DNA of 64,000 bases, taken from assembly GCF_001659605.2 (NCBI RefSeq), contig NC_035178.2, positions 2,287,091 to 2,351,090 on the forward strand, written 5' to 3'. The notes below the pieces were generated by a model. That model was not told where the DNA came from, ran no database searches, and was given only the letters and a program-made list of their open reading frames with translations. The stretch's first letter is position 1. Each line of letters starts with the position of its first letter. Position numbers and translations under genes: made by a program. Below are positions 48,701 through 59,239 of this stretch, piece after piece. The DNA comes from Manihot esculenta (Eukaryota; Streptophyta; Magnoliopsida; Malpighiales; Euphorbiaceae).

Positions 48701-51700
48701 TTATGTGTAATGTAAGTCTTTTTTGTAGGCATTTGGGTTAACTACATTCCTAGGTAAAAAAAGTAAAGTAAAGTGCGGAAAATGTCAGAGTTTATGAAGA
48801 GTGGAACCATGAGACATACAAGAGAGAGAGAACAATGAGTGAGTTCTTTTGAAAGCAAGGACACCACTTTCATAGGAGGATTCATTAAGCTTTGTTACAA
48901 GTGGAATAGAGTTGTATTGTGTCGAGGAAATGGGTAAAAAGTTGTACAACACTTCATAACCAAGTTCTGTTGGCACTTGGCACACCTATTGAGTCATATT
49001 GTGTTGTATTTTGGATGACTTGCTTTATTATTTAGTATTTGAGTCTAACTTGATTACTAATAACCTTTTTTATGAGACTATTACAGGTTAATCACGATGT
49101 TGTATGAAATGAGTATATGCAGGTTGATATATGAAATGTATAATTGGGTCAGCACTTGAGGCAAAGAGCAGGGTCAGCACTTCATGAGCGAGATGAGTGA
49201 AAGAGAAAAGAGGACCAGTTTAGCGTCATATGGTCTGAGGAGATTTTTTCGTAACTTATGCGAACAAGTGGGGCAATGCCATGTCGGTGTGATGAGAACA
49301 TCTCGCTTTAGGCAATATTCAGAATCAACAGTCAATAAAGTTTAGGAAATAAGTTCGTGCAGAGGAGTGAAGTATCCACATCCGGTATCATTTGCAGAAG
49401 ATTTTCCAATAATTTATTTACTAAAGTCAAAATTAGCGACAACAAATCCCTTTTGCTCAACAAATAAATTGATATTAAGAGTCACCTAGCAGAATATTGA
49501 AGACACCCAACAAACTTAGTCGATAAGAGTGTCGACCGTTTAAGTGGGGAGTGTCAAGGTCGTAGAGTTTTCAATGACTAAAATTGTAATTTTTCAATAT
49601 TGGAGTTTCAGAGAAAAATATTAGAATAAATTAATATAAATTAGTAGGAAGTTAAGGACCGATACAATTTATTATAATTCCTTTTTGTTTATTTATTAAG
49701 GGATGTCACCTTAGACATATTGATATTTCTTCGTGTCACCGTTCATTTTGTTCCTAAAGCTCTTTAAGGGGTGATTAATTTTCCTGTCACCGTTCATTTT
49801 GTTCCTAAGACTCTTAAGGGGGAGTGATTAATTGACCACTGGCTCGGTTAGCTACCGTAGGCTTATAGAGTTCTTGAATTGTGCCTTCATTCATTGTAAA
49901 CCATCCCCGTCTACAAGGGAGATAAGGATTATTATAACAATTGTGTTAATGATAATATATAATTACTATTTTGCTCTTGAAATAAAATAAATAGTATGTT
50001 CATGAATTTTCATATTCAGTTCTTTTCATTGGTACCTATTGTAAGGCTTCTGAATAAATGATGTCTATTGACTTCGTTGTTTGCTCATATAATCTTAATT
50101 AATCGGGTTGTTCATTCTCATAGAATATCGGGAAATTCTTAAGACTGTCTTAACTTGAAGGCATTCAAATTAAATGTCGCACGATCCCAAATGAGTGCCA
50201 AAATATGGACTCATGACACATGGCAGATGGGAGAAATTATGTTTCTCCACGTAGTTCAGGAAATTATGTTTCTAACAAAAGAGGAATGACAGAACACAGT
50301 TCAGATTAATTAAAACACATCTTACCTGATGAGCAAACCGAGAATTTTGATAACCTGTCTTCATTAGTTGTCCCCAGATCTTGTGAAACTGTAGTTATAT
50401 TAACCAATACTAAAAGTCAATGACTAGTTAAAAAGCTACTTGTATTAGACCAGCAACAGAAAATCGGATTAAGCATAAATGATTTCTTTTACCTTTTGGT
50501 GACATTCTCGTTGATCCTGTTGGTGACTTGTTCTTACTTGATCCCTTCGGGACTATGAAAATAAAAACCGGAAATTGATAAACTTCATACAATCCATTTG
50601 AATATACAGGGAACTACTGACCTACCTCCAACTCATCTATTCCATCAGATGTCTTCTGCTTCTGATCAACATTAAGATCTTCAAATCTGTTGAACTTATA
50701 ACCGCTTAAGTACGAAAAAGTAGTAAATTATAACAATTCAGTTCCATCAAGTTCTTCTAGGGCTTTCTTGTTTTCTATATTTCTCATTAGTTTGCCAAGT
50801 ATTCCCACAATAATCATGCTCAAAAACCAAATCTGCTTCCCCCAGTGGTAACTATCAATTGGCAAAACCTTTGAAAGAATATGATAGGGAATTAGCATAT
50901 TTGCTTACTTCAGAAACCACTTCATGTGATGTATTTGATCTTCAATTTGATCACGTTCATTCCTCATCAATCTGAGTAGCTGGAAATTTCAAAGAAAATG
51001 AAAATAAGAGCCAGTTGATATTAAATATGTGATTGAACAGACTATAATTTATTGTCTTCAACTTCAGCTCCAGAACAATTGTTGGTCATGACACTTCAAA
51101 GCACATTGCAAGCATGGCTAAAACCACATTGATAGCTAAGAATGTCAACACAAGATGTCACCCAGATACCTTTCGTGAATTTCTCAAGGACCAAAGCAGT
51201 TTAACCTCTCTCTCAAGCTCTGGGACAACAAGCATTGTTCTCCAACCTGCAAAAAGGTATGAAGTAAACAATTACACAACCCTGCAGGCCAAAGCTAATC
51301 TCATGTCTCTTTCAAGAATGCTATAAGACAAGAATGTTATACCAAGAACCTTTTTGCTGCGTAAAATATCTCCATATATATGATCTCCCACATATAGAAC
51401 CTACTAAATAGTATAATTGTTAGACGAAATTCCGTAAGACTAAGGTTCACGTATATATTACTGGAACATCAAAAAACTAAAAATATGGTTATGCTATCAA
51501 GTATTCCATGTCCATAAAACAAAAACAGAAAAACCTGTAACTACTTTAAAGGATCGGTGAAACAAGAACAGAATCACCTGTGAACTTGACTCAATTGAGA
51601 GCAGTTTATGAAGATGTCCAACACTGCCTCCCTGAAAAGGCAGGTTTGGAACATAAAGAGGTGTCTTCTAAAAGTGACTAGGCACATAATAATAGCTGTT

Positions 51701-53909
51701 CCATATGAAATTCAAGTTGATTATACTAAGTTAAAGCAGTATTATTCTTTAGCATACAGCGGTAAAAGAAGATTACATTATGCATTAGAAATCTCTCATG
51801 TACCTGGAAAATTTGACAAGGCGCATTTGATTTCTTCAATACTATCCTTGGGGAACTATTTCCCACCTATTTAGAAATGAACATTGAATCAGAAAAAGCA
51901 AATAAGTACCAACATGAGAGTAAAAAAGATGTATACCTGAGGCATTGGAGTGCCATTATCAGTATTGCGTAGCATTCCAGACTCGGGTTCAACCTCAAAA
52001 AGATTAGCACGATTGTCTTCATGGAAGAAGCCTGGTTTTGCACTGCATAGACAACTCAAATGATATCAAACTTGTTAAAAGACGAAGGTCATCAAAAAAT
52101 ACAAACAACAATATACGATTGAATACAGTAAAACAGTTTAAAGCTAAAAATGACCTTCCAGTGATGACGATGTCAAAGTACATGAGCCAATCAAAATTGC
52201 AAGCTCTACTGCTGTCCAAAACATGGGATCCACAAAGAAAATCCATCACAACGTTTGTATAGTCCCATAAACTGCAAAAGTGAGCAATATCTTATTAAGC
52301 TGGATCTATTGATATACCTGATGATGGAGATAAATATAAATGTATTAACACTACATAATTGATAACTCTACAAAACAAAACATTGTTTGGGAAAACGAGG
52401 AAAAAATATAAGGCAACAATACCACTACCTATTTGTCACCAAGAAAGTAGAATGACCAGAATCTCGGAGCATTTTGAGCATGGGAACTATAGATGTATCC
52501 TCATTGATATACCTGATGGATAGCCATATAAATAGTATATAGGCTAGAGGTAATGGGACAACTAAAATCTGTCACATCCAACTTATGGGAAAAATTTCAA
52601 GTTCCATCATTACCTTCTTGGATCTTTTGTAACCGTTTGCTTTAAAGTTCCATCGCGATGGCACGAATCAACTGCAGCTCGAACATCCTTGTACATTCGA
52701 GCATAACTAAACGAGATTGACATTGACAATGGAAATTAAAAATATATCAACATTTACAAGTTATGGAATCTAATACATCTAAAAAGGGTTGCTGCACAAA
52801 ACCACCATCTTTTTAAAGGAACAGCCATGTCATACACAATTTACGAGTGGCAAGAACTTCAGGTCAAAGAAGTGAACATTATTTAGCAATACATATTCCT
52901 AAATCAATCAGAACTAACATCAATCACTTTAAATATTGATGTAGTAACAAGTTATGTAGGAGTTAATTTGAAACTGCCAAAAGACATCTCCACTGGAAGG
53001 ATACACTATAAATATACTATCTAAAGGCTACAGCTGTGAATTGCGTGGAATCAACAAATTTTAGCAAGAGTTATTTTCTCCAATCTACCACCAAATGACA
53101 GAACAAAAGTACAAATTAGTATTCTTACTCTGCTCTCTCTGGTATCTTTCCTGGATTACTGTCCTTAAAGTCAACAAGCTGGGCAAACAAGTAGGCCTCA
53201 GCTAATGAAAAAAGAGTATCGATGAGTGCATAATCAGGCTCATCAAAAGAATCTCTTATCAGAGTATTCCCGTAGGTACCAACTTTTTCTTCCTTAGACA
53301 TCTCTTGAAATCCATGGTAGGCCACTTTCACATATTTATGGCGATCCATCTGTATATTGAAGAATTACGAAAACAAAAGTTGCCCATAATGAACAGCCGT
53401 AAGAGAAATTGATTGTGACAAATAACTAGCTGCTACAGAAATTAACCATGCAAACCTTCAAAATATTGCCTCTTTTTTTATCAAGAACCAAGCCTCTGAC
53501 CATGTATTTCCAATCAAATGACCACCCTAGCAACTGCACAGAGACTGAGAGACATCATTTTCTTGTCAAAATATCATCAAATTGGAGCAAAGAAACACGC
53601 ATGCCAAGTCAGACAAACCTCTTGCGGATAACCCAAATCATACACCAACTTTTTGATTGTGCCTTCATATGCAAGGGACTCGAAGGTTTCAGGTATATAC
53701 TGTGCCAATGTGTAGTCCATATCAAAGCCTACAGCTAAAATGTTCCTCATATTCAATGATCTGTTGCAGAAGATCTGTTTTCCAATTTCAATTTTACGCC
53801 CTCCTTCAGGAGATGACCATATACGTGGTTCTTGAACACCATCACTACCAGCCATATGCTGAAACTCAGATGTCTTGTCACCTATAATAGTTTTGTAACT
53901 CTCGTCCAT
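42769..53909 (-). CDS. HAD-superfamily IG 5'-nucleotidase, 16 coding exons
   Basis: Cytosolic-purine-5'-nucleotidase-like HAD hydrolase; the plant substrate is not established. Coding exons: 53909-53619, 53533-53456, 53349-53129, 52706-52614, 52512-52429, 52271-52155, 52042-51937, 51866-51804, 51631-51578, 51400-51343, 51246-51170, 50979-50909, 50686-50626, 50552-50493, 50388-50326, 42891-42769. The 1620 nt read in frame to 539 aa. HAD motifs: nucleophile DMDYTL (63-68), LVTNS (252-256), Lys297 in AKPGFF, and VGDHIYGD (373-380). The final exon encodes VERFACLYTSQVSNLSLYSP and 20 more residues, then a stop. It is 7.4 kb from the previous exon because an LTR retrotransposon fills that intron. 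The start is the first Met after an in-frame stop in the spliced leader; untranslated exons lie at 54446-54536 and from 54782 upstream. Closest recalled relative: At1g75210. Confidence 0.94.
43012..43629 (+). repeat. 5' LTR
   Basis: 618 bp. Starts CGTCAAGGG (TGTCAAGG in the other copy) and ends CTCGTGACA. It aligns along its length with 49552-50218, minus about 50 bp duplicated there. Confidence 0.85.
43631..43642 (+). other. Primer-binding site, initiator-tRNA-Met type
   Basis: TGGTTTCATAGC begins two bases after the 5' LTR and differs at two positions from the common plant PBS TGGTATCAGAGC. Confidence 0.65.
44654..46207 (+). mobile_element. Probable nested solo LTR of another retrotransposon
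   Basis: A roughly 1.55-kb block starts TGATAGC and ends GCTATCA, a perfect 7-bp terminal inversion. Its composition and content differ from the host element around it. It holds a TATA box at 45312-45318, then ctgcaatc and a long C/T-rich stretch at about 45350-45415. Its right end (ttccctgtggttcgaccct and ttgacggcttcgacaaccg) has the look of large plant gypsy LTRs. The flanks GCCAG and GCAAC agree at three of five positions, so the target duplication is weak or decayed. The exact boundaries are inferred. Confidence 0.6.
45312..45318 (+). promoter_or_regulatory. TATA box of the nested LTR
   Basis: TATAAAA within ccacctataaaatggactg, followed by a pyrimidine-rich leader. It fits the U3/R border of an LTR promoter. 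Confidence 0.5.
49543..49551 (+). other. Polypurine tract
   Basis: AGTGGGGAG lies immediately before the TGTCAAGG that opens the 3' LTR. It is interrupted by one T. Confidence 0.6.
49552..50218 (+). repeat. 3' LTR, with an internal 51-bp duplication
   Basis: 667 bp, TGTCAAGG to CATGACA. A 51-bp tandem duplication at 49734-49835 (tgtcaccgttcattttgttc twice) accounts for the extra length over the 5' LTR. Confidence 0.85.
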
Positions 53910-54445
53910 TGTATAGCTGGCATGGAACTGATTAATTCCTGAAAGATGTAAAAATAGGCACAAAATAATTAACTTCTGTTGCTGACGAGACAGATTAAAA
54001 ATGCCCCTTTGCAGCTGTAGTCGATTACGTCCACAAGTTCAATTACTAAAATTTTGCAACAATTTGAAGGAAAAAAGTTGGGTAATTTAATATCCAGAAA
54101 ATGCTCATGAGTCAAAATTATCCAGACACAGACATTTAAGCGGACAAATTAAATTTTACAAGATGAATTCAAATAGATATCCACTTATACAAACGCACAA
54201 ACATTAAGCATAAAGTGGTGGAAATAATCGAGTTTTCAACTTTTCTTTAATCAAGTTGACCAATCCACATGACTCAAACTATAGGGGAAATGACAGATGA
54301 AATGACCGAAAAAAATGCAGCACTCTCGTGATCATTTTCTCTCCAAGTTAATCAAACCCGCCCAGGAGCAAATTTCTAATACAAAAGTTCAAAGAGTGAA
54401 GAAAATATTGCAATTCTAGACAAACAAAAAACCTGGACAACTTAC

Positions 54446-54536
54446 CTGCAGAGTTCAACTAAAAGGGAGCACAGTGAAAGTGCACCGCGTTATGTTCCGA
54501 GTCTACCCATCTCCCGTGACATGCTCCAATAAGCAC
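54446..54536 (-). other. Untranslated exon of the 5'-nucleotidase
   Basis: Flanked by TTTTAG and CAG|GTAAGT on the minus strand. All frames leading into the next exon meet a stop, so translation must begin downstream at 53909. A further leader exon ends at 54782 (CGGAG|GTTAGTG). Confidence 0.6.
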
Positions 54537-54782
54537 CTAAAAATTAAATTTCTCGTTAAATAAAACAGTCTCCTTAGCTCTCAAACCAACCTCAACAGTT
54601 ATATTTCCGCTCAAAACCTCAAAATTTCTCCAAAATTGACAATAAGGCACACTTCGATACCACCCAAAGCCATGAAAACCATGCAGCATTCCAAAAACTA
54701 AAGATTGACTAGGTAAATAATACAAGTTCAAATGAGAAGAAACAAGAGTTTTTCTTTGAAACAAACAAGAAGTACACTAACC

Positions 54783-55281
54783 TCCGGTTTGTTTTGGAGA
54801 CAAATCGCTTCAGCTTCCCTTGAAATCCCGAAATAAGTATAATTCGAGAACAGTAAGAAGGGACAAACTCCAGATAAAAGAGAGAAAGGCAGAAGGAAAC
54901 GGTGTTCATGGGAATTTGCATCATAGAATTATATAGGCATCACGGAATTGCGAGGTGATGAGAAGAAGCAGAATCGGATACCAGAAGAAATGTGCGATTA
55001 CAAGTAGGAAATGAAGTTGTGGGCGGGGAACGAGCGAGACGTCCAATAAAGCCTTAATTCGGAATTTGAAAAAAAAAAAAAAAGCATTATTCCCACCCAG
55101 AATTGGATTATCCATAACAGGAAAGCCGAATTTAATTCCTAGTGCGGTTCGTTTCATCAGCTAAGAGCCTATCACCAGTGGGGGAAAAATCTCGTTTGGC
55201 TCAGTTGCGCGCGCAAAGAGGAGAATGTGAACCGTTGTTGAGCTATGTGAAGTTGAGGATCAAATAGACCGTTGGCTGCAC
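54783..55281. other. First leader exon and promoter region of the 5'-nucleotidase
   Basis: Includes the upstream part of the untranslated first exon. It also has a T/A-run at about 55069-55083 and the GC-richer gttgcgcgcgc near 55204. The LINE fragment begins within or just after this region. Confidence 0.4.
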
Positions 55282-56645
55282 GTGTACAATAGGGAAAATT
55301 TGGCGACTCAACAAATGTTGCAACGTGGGGTAAGGCGGCGAATTGGCGATGGTAAGCAGGTTTTTGTTGTTAATTGCCCTTGGATTCCTCGGGATATTGG
55401 TTTTATGCCTTTAGATGAGGCGATGTTTGTTCCTGAAGCCATGAGAGTATGTGATTTGTTTGTTGAAGGTGAGCTGCGTTGGGATGTAGAGAAGCTAATG
55501 AATATTTTTAGTGTTGCTGATATGAGAGCTATTCTTACTATTCCATTGCCTCTATTCTCAAAACCGGATAAATTAATTTGGCACTTGCATAAGAAGGGTG
55601 TGTACTCAGTTAAATCTGCCTATTTTTGTGCCTTAGAATTGTCAGGTAGGACCGGTGTGCTGGGTTATAATGATGGGTGGAATCGTCTTTGGTCTCTTGA
55701 TGTTCCTCCCAAAGTTTGGGATTTTCTTTGGCGTACTTGTCGTGGAGTGCTTCCTACTCGGGATATTCTTTTGAGGCGTGGGATACATGTACCTGCTGCA
55801 TGTCTTTTTTGTGATCATGATGAATCTATTTCACATGTTTTTTTGCATTGTCCAATGGCTGTTGAGTTATGGAGACTTGCTGGTTTTTCTACTGCTGTTG
55901 ATTTTTCTATATTCATGGATTTCTTTATTCATATTTATAATACTTTTGGCAGAGAAAGGACTGCACGTATGGCTATACATGCATGGAAGTTATGGCATGC
56001 CAGGAATGAAAGATTGTGGGTCAATAAAGTTTTGTCACCCAGTGAGGTTCATCATGCTGCTAGTTCCTATTTTAATGATTATGTGGCTTCACTTGTGTCT
56101 CGACCAAGGACGTTATCCCACCCATCTGTTCCTCGTGTGCTCCCATTGGTTGAGGCTACCACTCTTGAAGTTGATTGGATTGCATTCATTGATTGTGCAG
56201 TCTTTGCTAGTGCTGATTTGTTCGGTTTTGCAGCAGTATTTGAGGACTTGGAAGGCTTCTTTTCCATTGCAATTTCGGGTTTCTATGAGGGGGGTGGGCA
56301 ACCTGTTATTGCTGAAGCTTTGGCCTTGCGTCAATGTTTATCTTATGCTAGAGATTGTTTTCTTCAGGCGGGTTGTATTTTTACGGATAACCAATCCTTA
56401 GCCTTGGCTATTCGCTCTCCTCTGGATGACTTTTCAGAATTTGGATTAGTTGTTTCTGATTGCAAAGATATTATGCGGTCTCATGTTTGTTGGGTACGGC
56501 GTTCAGAAAATAGAACCGCCCATTTATTAGCTAGAGAATCTATTCGTCATGGTAGATTCAAGATTTGGATTGACATTCCTGATTGTCTCTTGGATTATTA
56601 TTCTACAAGATAAATAAAGTTTTTCTTGATTCAAAAAAAAAAAAA
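55282..56645 (+). mobile_element. 5'-truncated LINE with an open 443-codon frame
   Basis: C-terminal part of a plant L1-type ORF2: a segment beginning LQRGVRRRIGDGKQVF, a zf-RVT zinc-binding motif (CLFCDHDESISHVFLHC, near residue 174), and an RNase H-like domain. The RNase H acidic residues can be seen in FIDCAV, AEALALRQ and FTDNQSLAL, and ENRTAHLLA sits at the usual end. The frame 55282-56613 is uninterrupted. A short 3' UTR and A-tail follow at about 56633-56645. Endonuclease and reverse-transcriptase core are missing. The true left boundary is probably near 55310, so the first codons are host DNA. The open frame suggests a fairly recent insertion; domestication is possible but not shown. 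Confidence 0.88.
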
Positions 56646-59239
56646 GGTTTTAAATTTTATTTTTTTAATTTTTAATTTTTAATTTAAAAAATATTTATTT
56701 TTAAGAAATTAATTAGTATAAATATTAATTTTAATATAATTAAAAATTAAAATATTTATATTTAATAATATTTTAATATAATTAATATAAAATTAAATGA
56801 GAACACCTTCAATTTGACAGAATAAGTTATAATGATTAAAGTATTAAATTTTAAAAATAAAGTGATATACACTTTAATTTTAATATGTTTTAAAAATATA
56901 AATAATTAATTTAATATTTATTTTATACAAAACACTCCCATATTAAATACTATATAAATAATTAACCACACGATTAGTTAGTAAAATAACTGTCGGCCAC
57001 TAAAATAACAAATGGTTAATTAAATAACTATGTAGAATAAAGCCTTAATAATTTTTAGATATTTATACAGTGCTTACCAACTTTTATTTACTATTTCTTT
57101 ATATATTCAACTATATATATATATATGACATTTTGATGATTTTTTTACCCTAAATAAAAATATTAATAATAATTGAATATATCATTTAATTCTTTGAATT
57201 TTATATAAAAGTTCAATTCGCAATCTAGCATTTTTGTAATTAAAATTCTATATCTAATTTTTATGAAAAATATAATTATTAACCTTTAACTTTTAAAATT
57301 TCATGGTTATATTTTATAAAAATTTTAAAATAAATAATTATATTTCATACAGTTACGAGTTAAAAATTAGAGATGAAAAAAGTTATGATTACACTTATTG
57401 TATATAGGGGCCAGAAGGTGCGACAATGAGCAAAGAGTAGAGGCGTAAATTAATCCAACTTTTAAAAGTTTAAATTTAGTTTATTAAAATTTTTAAATTC
57501 GAACCGATTTCGAATTTTATTTATTTTAAATTTGGACCGACTGTTAAGAAATTTAAATTTGGTTCATTTAGCAAACGAGTTTAGACGAGTCGAATTTTTA
57601 TCGAATTTAGTTTCGAATAATTCGCAATTAGTTCAATTTATTCATATGTATAATAAATTTTAATTTAAAATTAAAATAATTTTAGTTAAATAAGTATATC
57701 TATAAATTAGCTCATAAATTTATAAAAATAAATTTTTAAATTTTAATGATCTAAATAGATATAAGTTTAAAAGTGTAACTAAATTATATAGAACTGAATT
57801 TTAAAAAATTTAGATTTGTTTCATGAAAGTATATGTAGAATTTAAATTTATTTATCTTATAATAATAATCTCAGCTTACTTAACAAAATTATTCACGAGA
57901 CTATTCACAGTGCTGTTTATAAATTTAGAAACGAGTTGAACTCACGAATTTTAACAAGTCGAATATTATAAAATTTAAGTTGACACGTTTATCAAATGAA
58001 TATAAAAGTTAAGTTTAAACTTGACTCGTTTAGAAATCGAGTTTGATGTATTTATCAAATTGAATTTCGAATATTTCATCAACGAATTGGTTTATTTACC
58101 CCTTAACCTAGAGAAATACACATCACATGAAACTAAAGTTATAACTGTATATAATAATATTAAATTCTTAATAATGAAATTTATTTTTCTTAAAAGAGCG
58201 ATTTTAAATAGTAATGTTGGGAAAAATGGTAAACCGTAGAATATTTGTGGTATGGTAAGTGGATTGTGACGACTACACTGCCATGCAAAACGATGGGCGA
58301 TTGGGCATGAAATGGAAATCGCATGCACAACTTGATACATTTGTGTTATTTTGGCCTTTCTGCTACGTCGGATAAAGAAAGGGATTGCTATATAATAAAA
58401 TAAATGAATAAAAAAATCGAGTCATTTTTGCAAGATGTGTGATTCTTGATCGATTCTGCTACACCAGCATATGATCGTAAAGCCCCCATTTAATGAAAAA
58501 AGACGCATCACCCTCACAAATTCACGGTCAAAGTACGATTGCACCATTTTTATGAAGAGTTATCTCCTTATTTCATTAAACCGGTCCTTAACACGTGAGT
58601 TTATAGAAATTTCATTGAAAATGTTTTTTCATTCGTATTATTAAATTAGTGATAAATTTTTAATTTAATTTGAAATTTAGTGACAAAATTAAACTTTGTA
58701 TTGAAAATTAATTATAATATTCAATTAATATTATATTTAATTTTCCTACATGTTATTAAATTAGTGAAAATTTTTATTTACTCATTTGAAAATTTTATTA
58801 AGTTTGTCTTCATCAAATGTTCGATTATTTGTAAAATTAAATTAGGTTTTATATTTATATATAATTTTATTATTATTAATCTGATTAATTTGTTATATAT
58901 CAATAGTATATATTTTTAAAAAAATTATATGTTAATAATTAATATCCTAATTTTAATTAATTATAAAATTTCAACCTCCTTTTTATAACTTTTTAAAAAC
59001 TTAAATTTAAATATGGATAATCAAATTTAATAACAAATATATCCTATAATGTGGTTGTATGATGTAATAATTAAAAGTTTGATAAAAATAAAATTTGGAT
59101 GTACGATTTAATGATTAAAAGTTTGATAAAAACAAAATAATGTTATTAATAAATAATTATCAAATCCAAACTTTCAGGTGTATAGGTATTTTTTTTAAAA
59201 TTATAAAATTTGTAAAAATTAGTCCTTTGCTAACCCAAA
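56646..59239. other. AT-rich intergenic DNA
   Basis: Extremely AT-rich, with repeated aaatttttaaattt-type stretches and a TA run near 57113-57126. No gene seen. Confidence 0.5.

Larger units (their letters stand above)
43012..50218 (+). mobile_element. LTR retrotransposon within the last intron of the 5'-nucleotidase
   Basis: Two related direct LTRs, 43012-43629 and 49552-50218, enclose about 5.9 kb. A primer-binding site follows the 5' LTR and a polypurine tract precedes the 3' LTR, so the element is plus-oriented, opposite to the host gene. A short gag-like frame lies at 43606-43821 (DALEKRVDDLATLSNTYAT). No protease, reverse transcriptase or integrase was recognised, so it is either badly decayed or a non-autonomous large derivative. 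The LTRs differ at many positions by eye, so the insertion is old. No exact 5-bp target duplication is visible (TAAAG left, CATGG right). Confidence 0.88.

Noticed and set aside
53577..53963. Signal-peptide-like start MCLFLHLSG for the 5'-nucleotidase
   Set aside because: Those residues lie in the intron before the acceptor at 53939-53940. The spliced leader has an in-frame stop, so 53909 is the supported start.
55778..56401. 207-codon second-frame ORF within the LINE
   Set aside because: It overlaps the LINE ORF2 frame, which has clear domains; this frame is hydrophobic by codon bias only.
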